Shown: one piece after another, positions 51,227-58,444 of the stretch
Position numbering within the stretch: position 1 is the first letter of the stretch
How the letters are laid out: every line of letters starts with the position of its first letter
Assembly: GCA_021414105.1 (NCBI GenBank)
Contig: JAIOPB010000062.1
Location: 1-58,444 of the forward strand
Origin: Nitrosarchaeum sp.
Lineage (GTDB): Archaea; Thermoproteota; Nitrososphaeria; Nitrososphaerales; Nitrosopumilaceae
Direction of reading: 5' to 3'
Length of the DNA stretch: 58,444 nt
Translations under genes and position numbers: made by a program
The notes under the pieces: generated by a model
The model's database searches: none
The model's input: only the letters and a program-made list of their open reading frames with translations
What the model was told of the DNA's origin: nothing

Positions 51227-51248
51227 TCCTAATGTTTGGTGAACAACA

Positions 51249-51647
51249 TTGAATACTGACACCGAATCATGCAAACATCAACCTGTGTATTTTGGTGTAG
51301 TCAACATCAACATAGATGAGAGAACTATAGGTTCAGTTGATATCTGGCGATGTGGTGCCTGTAAAAAACGATTTTGTGAGGAAAAACAACTAGGAATAGA
51401 AGAGTTGGCAGATTTGGTAGGAATGCCAAAAATTGATCCAGATGCAAAATGGGGTGTCACTGTGTGTAAGTTACAACAAGGAAAATACAAATGGAAATTA
51501 GTTAGACTGAAAGAAAATTCTGAAATTAAACATGAGTGTTTAGATGAACAAATTGTTTCTCTTAAAGTAAAAAATTTCAAAGTTGAAGATGATCAGCATT
51601 GGAGCTTTTTGATAGATGATAATGTTAACAAGGCTGTAGAAATTTAA
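51249..51647 (+). CDS. Hypothetical protein with possible zinc ribbon
   Basis: 132 residues from a TTG. DTESCKHQPVYFG and WRCGACKKRFCEEKQ place Cys/His pairs that could hold one zinc. The rest is mixed alpha/beta. It begins 22 bases after the TrmB-like gene and ends 5 bases before the next one, so the three form one operon. No family recognised. Confidence 0.6.
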   Translation: MNTDTESCKHQPVYFGVVNINIDERTIGSVDIWRCGACKKRFCEEKQLGIEELADLVGMPKIDPDAKWGVTVCKLQQGKYKWKLVRLKENSEIKHECLDEQIVSLKVKNFKVEDDQHWSFLIDDNVNKAVEI

Positions 51648-51652
51648 CTTAA

Positions 51653-51937
51653 ATGAATCTCAAAGTTCACATTAATAATGTTCATGGAAGCCAGATGGCA
51701 GCAAAAATTACTGGTACTTTTACCATTGATGCTCACTCTTTTAGATTTAATGCAATTGCATTTGGACGAATTGGTGGTCAAAATATCGGTGCAAAAATTT
51801 CTAAAATTACAGAAAAAGAGCTAGAGAAACTAGGCTATAATGTTGATGAAGTGATAACTTCATTACAATCTAATCTTCTTCAAGGTGATCTTACTTTGCC
51901 CGAAGGATTGAAAAGAGAATCTTTTGTTGATGATTAG
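51653..51937 (+). CDS. Conserved hypothetical protein, 94 residues
   Basis: Small alpha/beta protein: [37 protein letters not shown], then a helix ([17 protein letters not shown]). The end overlaps that of the convergent mtnP gene by 4 bases. No family recognised. Confidence 0.6.
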   Translation: MNLKVHINNVHGSQMAAKITGTFTIDAHSFRFNAIAFGRIGGQNIGAKISKITEKELEKLGYNVDEVITSLQSNLLQGDLTLPEGLKRESFVDD

Positions 51938-52725
51938 AATTCAGCTTCTTCTAAAGCCTTTGCACACGAGCAACTTCTTGTTTTTGGAATTTGATTAATT
52001 AAATCTGTAAGAATTTTCTTAGTTCTTTCTACATTTTTTGATAATGTTTCCAAAACTTCTTTGGCCGTAACTGGTTTTTCTGCCCATACATCGTAATCTG
52101 TTACTGTTGAAATTGACGCATAACACATTTGAGCTTCTCTTGCAAGTTGACATTCTGGAACTAGCGTCATTCCAATAATACTTGCTCCTGTGGTTTTGTA
52201 AAATTTTGATTCCGCTTTGGTAGAAAACCTTGGACCTTCAATGCAAACATATGTACAATCTTTATGAATGTGGAGATTTTGTTCCTTTGCAACTTTTAGA
52301 ATTGATGATTGCAATTCAGGACAAAATGGGTCTGCTACGGAAATATGGATGACTCTACCATTATCTGAAAATGAACCATTTCTTGATTTGGTAAAATCTA
52401 AAAACTGCGTTGGTAATGCAAAATGTCCAGGTTCTATCTCTTCTTTCAAACTTCCAACCGCAGATGGTGCAATTATTCTTGTGATGCCTAATTCTTTGAA
52501 TGCCCAAATATTGGCTTTGTAATTTATCAAGTGCGGTGGAATTGTATGTTTTTTACCATGTCTTGGTAAAAATGCAATTTTTCTTCCTTTGAAAATTCCA
52601 ACAGTGATTGAATCTGATGGTTTTCCAAACGGTGTATCTATTGTAATTTCTTTGGCATTTTCAAGTATTCCTGAATCATAAATACCGGTTCCGCCAAAAA
52701 TTCCAATTTCTATATCTTTTTCCAT
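51934..52725 (-). CDS. mtnP: S-methyl-5'-thioadenosine phosphorylase
   Basis: 263 residues, purine nucleoside phosphorylase fold. It splits methylthioadenosine into adenine and methylthioribose 1-phosphate. [13 protein letters not shown] (phosphate site), [34 protein letters not shown] and [15 protein letters not shown] are MTAP signatures. A late Cys pair (SCSCAKAL) is present. Its ATG overlaps the apt stop by one base; APRT then salvages the adenine. Confidence 0.94.
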   Translation of the reverse strand: MEKDIEIGIFGGTGIYDSGILENAKEITIDTPFGKPSDSITVGIFKGRKIAFLPRHGKKHTIPPHLINYKANIWAFKELGITRIIAPSAVGSLKEEIEPGHFALPTQFLDFTKSRNGSFSDNGRVIHISVADPFCPELQSSILKVAKEQNLHIHKDCTYVCIEGPRFSTKAESKFYKTTGASIIGMTLVPECQLAREAQMCYASISTVTDYDVWAEKPVTAKEVLETLSKNVERTKKILTDLINQIPKTRSCSCAKALEEAEF

Positions 52726-53237
52726 TAGTATTTGACCAATGATTTACAGTTGTATTGGTTGATTCCCTTCATTCCATTTAGTTCGGTTAATTCTATTATG
52801 AATGCAAATCCTGTAATTTTTCCACCTGCTTTTTCTATTAATTTTGCAGATGCTTTTGCTGTTCCTCCTGTTGCAAGTAAGTCATCACAAATTAGAATTT
52901 TCTGCCCTTTGCTGATTATATCTTTTTGAATCTCAATTGTATCTTGACCATACTCAATTTTATATGATAGTTTAGTAGTCTTACCTGGTAGTTTTCCAGA
53001 TTTTCTAATCATGATCATTCCTTTATTGTATCTAGTAGCTAGTATACAAGCCAGTAAAAATCCTCTAGATTCTATGCCTGCAAATAAATCCACATCTTTT
53101 GGATGAAAATATTTTGTAAATTCATCTGCAATAAATGACAATGCGGATGGATCTTTCAATATAGGGCTGAAATCTCGAAATAATATTCCTTTTTTAGGGA
53201 AATTTGGAAATTCTGATATCTTCTCTTTAAGATTCAT
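52725..53237 (-). CDS. apt: Adenine phosphoribosyltransferase
   Basis: 170 residues, type I phosphoribosyltransferase converting adenine and PRPP to AMP. The N-terminal [18 protein letters not shown], the flexible loop [13 protein letters not shown] and the PRPP motif [16 protein letters not shown] are clear. Shares an operon with mtnP. Confidence 0.95.
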   Translation of the reverse strand: MNLKEKISEFPNFPKKGILFRDFSPILKDPSALSFIADEFTKYFHPKDVDLFAGIESRGFLLACILATRYNKGMIMIRKSGKLPGKTTKLSYKIEYGQDTIEIQKDIISKGQKILICDDLLATGGTAKASAKLIEKAGGKITGFAFIIELTELNGMKGINQYNCKSLVKY

Positions 53238-53276
53238 ATTTTGAATTTAAAATAGGTGGAATAAAATTGTTTGAAG

Positions 53277-55451
53277 TTATTTTATATCAAAAGTTGTTTC
53301 AGCAGTATTTTGTGCATCTTTTACTTTGATAGTATATGTTCCAGGGGATGTACCTTTTGGAATAAACCATGGTTGTTTGATTTCTCCTTTACCAGAAGCA
53401 GGAAACGATAATGTTTCTATTACATCGCCATTTGATGATATGATTTCAATTTGTACTGTCTGAATAGCATTTATCACTTTAATGCTGATGCTTTTTCCAA
53501 ATCCTGGAATTTCTATGCCCTGATTCACAGTAACCACCAGCCCTTCTTCTATGGATGTTATTACTTCGATCTCAATCTCATCAAAATTTGAACCACTTTT
53601 TGCATTAATTGTCCATATGCCTGGTTTTGCTTTAGAAGGTATTCTTAATCCTCCATCTGCAATTTTTCCATTTTTATCTGAAAATGTTTCCTTTGTTTTC
53701 CATACATTTCCATCAGGATCAGTTAATGTGACTGTGAGAAGTGCATTTGGGTTTGCTTCCCCTAAAATTAAAATTGATTCTCCCGGTCTATATTCTAATT
53801 TTGTGCTGCTTATTCCAATTTCACCAGAACCTGTTTGTAATCCAACTGTAAATGTTTCAGAACTTTTGGAAGATCCTTTATTGACAACCGCAGTGTATAC
53901 ACCAGATGAATACCCGCTTAGATCTAAACTGTATGTTTTTCTTCCATCTTGTTGTAGTGTGATTGGAATTACATTGTTACCATCTGAAAACACTTTTGGT
54001 TTATCTGATGGATCAACAATTAACATACTTAGTTTGTCTGATGGTTTTCCAGTTAATGATATAATTGCAGTTTCCGTAGATTTGTAATTTAATTTATCAA
54101 ATTCCATGTTTATTGGTATTGAAGGAATCTCTCCTAATCCCGCAAAAATAAATTCTTTACCTCCCTCTTGTGTAGCTATTAATGTCCACGTACCCTCTTT
54201 GTCTACATTTGCTATTGTTGGATATTCAAATTCAACAACTCCTGATTCATTAACTTGAATTATGTCTGAAAATTTTTCAGCTCCTAGTGGATCTTCTAGA
54301 ACTATCTCTAATACTTTGTTTGGTAATGCAGTCCCATTAAATTTTATTGTCTCCCCGGGATTAAATTTCAAAGCAGTTGGTGTTAAGATAATAACTTTGG
54401 ATGATTCTAAAATCCAAGACGCTGAAATTTCATCTTTACCATCAGAAATCACAGCATTATATCTTCCAAATGGTGCATCTACAGGTACTATGATTGGTTC
54501 TTCTATTTTCCAATCTCCTTTAGAATCTACTTTTGCAGTTCGTGTGTTGATAATTTTTCCATCTGCATCTTTGATTGATGCCGTAATGCCACTGTTAGGT
54601 TGAGCTGTACCTGAAACTTCTAAAAAGTCTCCCCTATGCATTATATCTGGAACTCCTTTGATTGTAAGTTTTATATTTTCAGTAGCTGGTATTCTTGTTT
54701 CTGCTTCTCCTATTCTTAGACTTATTTTCTTTTCATTTCCTGTTTTGTCTCTAACAGAAAAATCTACTCTTTCAGCACTTTGATCTTTTGGAATTGTCAC
54801 AGTACTGATAAAACTACCACTTTCATCTGTTTCAAAACTACCAATTTTGTCTGTGTTTATATAAAAATCAAATTGTTGTAACGCTCCAAAATTATCTCCG
54901 GTAATTCTAATTGTTGATCCTGCACTGGGTTTGTCTGGAATTATTCTAAATGCTGAATCAGATAAAATTCCATCACCTGAATTTTCTTCTGTTAGTTTTT
55001 CATTAATTATTGGCTTTGGTAATTCTTTTGGGCTAGTTGTTCCAGTTTCTATTTGTTTTTCGTTTTTATCAAGTGCTTTCCAATTTATTCCTGGATTTGT
55101 TTTATCTGTCTTGACTCCAATTTTTATAGATTCTCCTGGTTTGACAGATTCTGAAGATGTGAACACTATTACTCCTTGAGGTGTTTTCTCGCCAGTCCAA
55201 CTACTTTCTGTTTTAAATGATTTAAAATTAATATCACTGCCTAGCCAAATTCTAAATGAATTTACATCTTCTTTTCCACTGTTTGTAAATTCAATAATGG
55301 TAGTTTCTTCAAATGAGAAACTTTTTGCCTCAATTGTTTCTGCTGCATATGCATTGATTGGAATAATTATTGCTACTGTTAAACATAACAAGACTAAGGA
55401 CAGGAAAACTCCTCTAGTAGAGGACTTGTTCATGTGTTCAAGTTGCTTCAT
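53277..55451 (-). CDS. Large secreted protein with tandem Ig-like/macroglobulin-type domains
   Basis: 724 residues: signal peptide (cleavage after AYA near residue 37), then six or seven beta-sandwich repeats of 80-100 residues. Recurrent phrases are LxxxPGExIxxxGxAxPNxxLxVxLxDPxG (for example RPGESILILGEANPNALLTV and NPGETIKFNGTALPNKVLEI), as in MG2/Ig-like repeats of archaeal surface proteins. No C-terminal anchor is seen, so it may be bound to the S-layer. A start at Met7 (55433) is also possible. Confidence 0.8.
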   Translation of the reverse strand: MKQLEHMNKSSTRGVFLSLVLLCLTVAIIIPINAYAAETIEAKSFSFEETTIIEFTNSGKEDVNSFRIWLGSDINFKSFKTESSWTGEKTPQGVIVFTSSESVKPGESIKIGVKTDKTNPGINWKALDKNEKQIETGTTSPKELPKPIINEKLTEENSGDGILSDSAFRIIPDKPSAGSTIRITGDNFGALQQFDFYINTDKIGSFETDESGSFISTVTIPKDQSAERVDFSVRDKTGNEKKISLRIGEAETRIPATENIKLTIKGVPDIMHRGDFLEVSGTAQPNSGITASIKDADGKIINTRTAKVDSKGDWKIEEPIIVPVDAPFGRYNAVISDGKDEISASWILESSKVIILTPTALKFNPGETIKFNGTALPNKVLEIVLEDPLGAEKFSDIIQVNESGVVEFEYPTIANVDKEGTWTLIATQEGGKEFIFAGLGEIPSIPINMEFDKLNYKSTETAIISLTGKPSDKLSMLIVDPSDKPKVFSDGNNVIPITLQQDGRKTYSLDLSGYSSGVYTAVVNKGSSKSSETFTVGLQTGSGEIGISSTKLEYRPGESILILGEANPNALLTVTLTDPDGNVWKTKETFSDKNGKIADGGLRIPSKAKPGIWTINAKSGSNFDEIEIEVITSIEEGLVVTVNQGIEIPGFGKSISIKVINAIQTVQIEIISSNGDVIETLSFPASGKGEIKQPWFIPKGTSPGTYTIKVKDAQNTAETTFDIK

Positions 55452-55532
55452 CTCTAAATTAAACCTTAAAGGCTATTTTACTGCTTTTGTATTTGTTATT
55501 AGGGTATTTTTCATTAGCAAACTTCTTTAATC

Positions 55533-57626
55533 TTACACTCTGGCCCTTTGAAATTTAGCCAAATCTGACTTTGTCATTACGTTTTGATATTGTCGTATTC
55601 TTTCAGCAATTAATCTATATAATGATCTAAATTGGTCTTTGGTTTTGTCTGATAAGAAATCTGTCTCTTCTAAGGTGATTTTTTCACAAATATACCTAGT
55701 AATTTCTTCATTATCAAATTGACCCCAATCATAATCTCTATGTTCTTCCCAAATTTTTCTCAAATTATCTAAAACTCCTTTCTTTTCCTTTAAAGTGATC
55801 TCTCTAGATGTAAGATTTGAATAACCTTCTTTTCTTAATCTAATCTCATATGTTTGATTAACTGCATGGAGGTAATCTTCTAGAACCATATAGTCTTCAA
55901 TTGATTCTAAATTTTTTCCATCTCTCTCAAAAAATATTGTCTGAATTGGTGAGAATTCATTTGATACTAACTGAGCTGAAATTTGTTTAGATTCATCTGA
56001 ATTATCTAATAAAATAAATGTCTTATATCCATGATTTCTGTAAAAAATTGCTAGAGGTAATACGGAATTTTTATTGTATGCAGCTACAACATTTAGTGGA
56101 TTCATTGAAATATTTGGATCCTGTAAAAATTTATCAAAAGCATTTAGATACATTGCATCTGACATTGTTTCTACAATAATCACTGGTCTAGAGTTAGTTC
56201 CAATTTCTCTATCTACAATCGACTCAACTAATCCTCTTGATAAACCGTATAGTATTGGTGTTAATGTTTTATCATCTGCATTCCAGTAATCATAAAAAAT
56301 TTTACTGAGATGTTTTCTCTTATCTAATTCTACTACTAGTAGGTTTCCAGGTGTATAATCAAAAATCATGAATGGTGAATGAGTAGCATACAAAACCTGA
56401 TTTGAACCTGCCAAACTCTTCAATAAATCTGAAATTCCTCTTTGCTGTGTAGGGTGAAGATTTCTTGCAGGTTCATCCAGAAGTAATATTGCTTCTTTTA
56501 ATTCGGCTCTTTGTGTTTCTGCTGCAAAGTTTACAATAAAAGAAAACGTCCATTTGAAACCCTCAGCTCTTCTATTTAGCAAGCCTGTATTGGTTACTGT
56601 TCCATCACGATGTACATCAGAAATTACAACACTCATGATGTTTCCTGGATTATATCTCAAATCAACATGAATTGGATCCCCTTTCCATGCAGGATTTAAT
56701 TTCTTAGTTAGTCTGTTACTTGCAGTATTGAGTAGTTTGATGCATTTTGATGGAGTTCCTTTAACATCATCTAATGCTTTAATGTCTAATTCTGCTAAAT
56801 AGAAAAGATTTCTTACCGTTTCAGCCTTGTCGAATTCTTCAACAAATTCTATAGAGCTCATTTGTTCTCCTTTTTCCTCTCTAAGATATTCATTTAGATT
56901 GATGTTGCCGTAGATTTTTTTGTAATCTGAAAAATATACAAAACGAGGGTGTAATTCCGCTGCAATGAAATTCTCCAAAGCTGATTTTTCACTCTCTCCA
57001 CTAAGAAGTTTAGAGAACTGATTTTCAGGACTCTCATAGATTTTTTCCCATTCTTCGATAACTTTTGGTTCTTGTACGGCTATTACATGAAATTGATTAC
57101 TAAATTCTGCCATCCTGCTATCAAATACTTCCTGATTTTTTGGAGGAGGACCTTCAAACAATTTTGTATCTATTTGAATTCTAAGATGATTTGGTATGGT
57201 GTCTAAAAAACTCAATATTTGATTTGAAAAATTCTCCCAAGAGTTTAGTTCTCTATTTCGCTCTTCGCTAATTTGAATATCTTCAAATTCATATTGCACT
57301 TTTGGTTTTTTATTCGTTCTAAATAATTTTATTTTCCTCATTTCAGGTAAACCTGGAAATGATTGTTTAAGTAATTTGATTTCATCTGAATTCAATTCAA
57401 ATTCTCCTTCAGCTAGTTTGATTTCTCCTTTGAGTTCTTCTGATAATTCATCACAAAGATCTAATTCTGAAACTTTTTCATCTCTGTTCAATAAAGTTAG
57501 TGCTTGTAAAATTGTTGTTTTTCCACTTTCATTTCTTCCGACAAAAGCTGCTAAATCTCCTACTGTAATTTCACCGGAATCATGAATGCAACGATATGCT
57601 CTCACTCTAAATTTTCTAAGTCGCAT
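55533..57626 (-). CDS. OLD-family ATPase with TOPRIM nuclease domain
   Basis: 697 residues. ABC/SMC-like ATPase: Walker A GRNESGKTT (30-38), Walker B AILLLDEPARNLHP (Asp384), H-loop YATHSPFMIFD. The C-terminal TOPRIM has VIIVETMSDAMYL (about 480-492, Glu near 484) and LLDNSDES (about 536-543) in place of the usual DxD. OLD proteins are DNA nucleases, and relatives form anti-phage systems. No UvrD-type helicase (GajB) or reverse transcriptase is adjacent, so this is a stand-alone class 1 type. Confidence 0.88.
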   Translation of the reverse strand: MRLRKFRVRAYRCIHDSGEITVGDLAAFVGRNESGKTTILQALTLLNRDEKVSELDLCDELSEELKGEIKLAEGEFELNSDEIKLLKQSFPGLPEMRKIKLFRTNKKPKVQYEFEDIQISEERNRELNSWENFSNQILSFLDTIPNHLRIQIDTKLFEGPPPKNQEVFDSRMAEFSNQFHVIAVQEPKVIEEWEKIYESPENQFSKLLSGESEKSALENFIAAELHPRFVYFSDYKKIYGNINLNEYLREEKGEQMSSIEFVEEFDKAETVRNLFYLAELDIKALDDVKGTPSKCIKLLNTASNRLTKKLNPAWKGDPIHVDLRYNPGNIMSVVISDVHRDGTVTNTGLLNRRAEGFKWTFSFIVNFAAETQRAELKEAILLLDEPARNLHPTQQRGISDLLKSLAGSNQVLYATHSPFMIFDYTPGNLLVVELDKRKHLSKIFYDYWNADDKTLTPILYGLSRGLVESIVDREIGTNSRPVIIVETMSDAMYLNAFDKFLQDPNISMNPLNVVAAYNKNSVLPLAIFYRNHGYKTFILLDNSDESKQISAQLVSNEFSPIQTIFFERDGKNLESIEDYMVLEDYLHAVNQTYEIRLRKEGYSNLTSREITLKEKKGVLDNLRKIWEEHRDYDWGQFDNEEITRYICEKITLEETDFLSDKTKDQFRSLYRLIAERIRQYQNVMTKSDLAKFQRARV

Positions 57627-57730
57627 CTAGCAATATTTAATCGGCTCCGATTTAACTCATTCGTCAAATTCATCATAAGTATTGAAATTTTGCTAAATAG
57701 ATATAAGGGAATTACAGGTGAAAAAACGAA

Positions 57731-58192
57731 ATGGCAACTAGATTGGCATACGTTGTATTTATTTTGCCTATTGTACTTTCGATTGCTTTTGGTTCTGTAG
57801 TTATGGCAGATATTCTTCAATCATCTGACCGAGAGCTGAACATGTGGCATGTCGGTTCAACAAATACCTTGACTCATGATAAATCCATTCAGATAATCGG
57901 GTTGGAAAAACAATATTCTGCTTCTACTCCAATTAAAATACAAGTAAACATAGATGACCCTTTTTTTGATTGTGGTGATCTTTATGTCACAATTTATTCT
58001 GGAAAAAACACTGTAATTACACAAAGTGGGTTTTTTAAACAATGTTTTGATGGAAATAACGTCCTTTTACCTATAGATGATGAGTTTTCTGAAATAATAG
58101 ATATACCTGGTCAATATGAGTTAGTCGTGAAAATAAACGATCAGAATCAAAAGAGTAGTATAACAGCTAGTGGAAAATTTACTATTAAATAG
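57731..58192 (+). CDS. Secreted beta-rich protein, 153 residues
   Basis: N-terminal signal peptide (about 1-26, ends VVMA) and one beta-sandwich domain with a Cys pair (FFDCGDLYV and FFKQCFDGN) that may form a disulfide. The phrases PIKIQVNIDDP and IPGQYELVVKI are like domains of other thaumarchaeal surface proteins. Divergent from the OLD gene by 104 bases. Confidence 0.7.
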   Translation: MATRLAYVVFILPIVLSIAFGSVVMADILQSSDRELNMWHVGSTNTLTHDKSIQIIGLEKQYSASTPIKIQVNIDDPFFDCGDLYVTIYSGKNTVITQSGFFKQCFDGNNVLLPIDDEFSEIIDIPGQYELVVKINDQNQKSSITASGKFTIK

Positions 58193-58242
58193 GAATGAAA
58201 TCATGTATGGTTAGGAGTTATATTAAAAATTAAGGTGATTTG

Positions 58243-58444
58243 ATGACAAAGAACAAAGATAAACTGTCTATAGGTACCGCAAAAAAAGAAGTCCCTACTA
58301 AGAAATCACCAAAAAAAGAAGTCCCTACTAAAGAAAAGAAATCACCAAAAAAAGTATTGCCTAAAGAAAAAAAACTCACTAAGAAAGAACTAGAAGAAAT
58401 CAAAAAAGAAGCTGAAAAAACATTAGAAGAAGAGTTAGAAGAAC
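58243..58444 (+). CDS. Lysine-rich repeat protein, cut by the window edge
   Basis: The ATG at 58243 has GGTGAT 5-10 bases before it and a TATATTAAAAA about 20-25 bases before. The visible 67 codons are very rich in Lys: two repeats of KKEVPTK...SPKK (30-base DNA period, 58281 and 58311), then the helix LTKKELEEIKKEAEKTLEEE. Such a tail could bind DNA or RNA. The rest of the gene is outside the window. Confidence 0.65.
   Translation, partial: MTKNKDKLSIGTAKKEVPTKKSPKKEVPTKEKKSPKKVLPKEKKLTKKELEEIKKEAEKTLEEELEE

Noticed and set aside
55533-57626. Gabija GajA
   Set aside because: No UvrD-like helicase gene is adjacent on either side within the window.
1-58444. CRISPR array, insertion sequence, integrase or prophage
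   Set aside because: No regularly spaced repeats, transposase or integrase motifs, or att-like duplications at the tRNA genes were found.

Overview
The window is a 58.4 kb piece of an AT-rich archaeal chromosome, most likely from a marine ammonia-oxidising archaeon of the Nitrosopumilus type (Nitrososphaerota/Thaumarchaeota). Archaeal markers include topoisomerase VI A and B, aIF2-beta, S17e, a minimal histone, RIO1 kinase with a Dim2/Pno1-like KH protein, archaeal TrpRS and PheRS, CoaD of archaeal type, RtcB, DUF373, DUF424, Cgi121 and an intron-bearing tRNA-Trp. Many genes start at or within a few bases of the predicted transcription start, about 25-30 bases after a TTTAAA/TTTATA box, so leaderless transcripts look common. 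Secreted proteins carrying the NAGWW repeat fit the same lineage. The taxonomic call is inference from gene content; no ammonia-oxidation gene lies in the window.

Layout. 1-5.8 kb: tRNA-Ile and tRNA-Ala, a thioredoxin-like protein, CoaD, zinc-ribbon and secreted proteins, TrpRS. 5.8-13.7 kb: PheRS alpha/beta, a structured RNA that resembles an H/ACA guide, an EVE protein, an Lrp-type ligand domain, aconitase with a palindromic upstream site, and tRNA-Trp with two introns. 13.8-28.9 kb: PdxS/PdxT, secreted proteins, ValRS, a QueD/PTPS fusion, pterin dehydratase, a PP-loop ATPase, PurB, RtcB, S11, ThiL and a phosphohexomutase. 28.9-33.3 kb: tRNA-Thr, miniproteins, a winged-helix regulator, an AIPR-type protein, a cupredoxin and tRNA-Cys. 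33.3-44.5 kb: histone, TatD-like hydrolase, S17e, a tRNA-modification group (MoaD-like/Cgi121 fusion, THUMP protein, Sua5), PurA, PyrF, Nudix, cis-prenyltransferase and DUF373. 44.7-53.2 kb: aIF2-beta, RIO1, KH protein and topoisomerase VI in a tight run, a membrane-anchored Hsp20-like protein, MTA phosphorylase and APRT. 53.3-58.4 kb: a large surface protein, an OLD-family ATPase/nuclease, a secreted protein and the start of a lysine-rich protein cut by the window edge.

Most of the window is housekeeping chromosome centred on translation, tRNA maturation and nucleotide metabolism. No insertion sequence, integrase, CRISPR array or rRNA was seen. The points most worth following are the ubiquitin-like/Cgi121 fusion beside Sua5 and a THUMP protein; the H/ACA-like RNA whose two guide arms match the peptidyl-transferase region of archaeal 23S rRNA; the doubly interrupted tRNA-Trp; the cis-prenyltransferase gene that lacks any ATG/GTG/TTG at its real start; and two isolated defence-like genes (AIPR and OLD).
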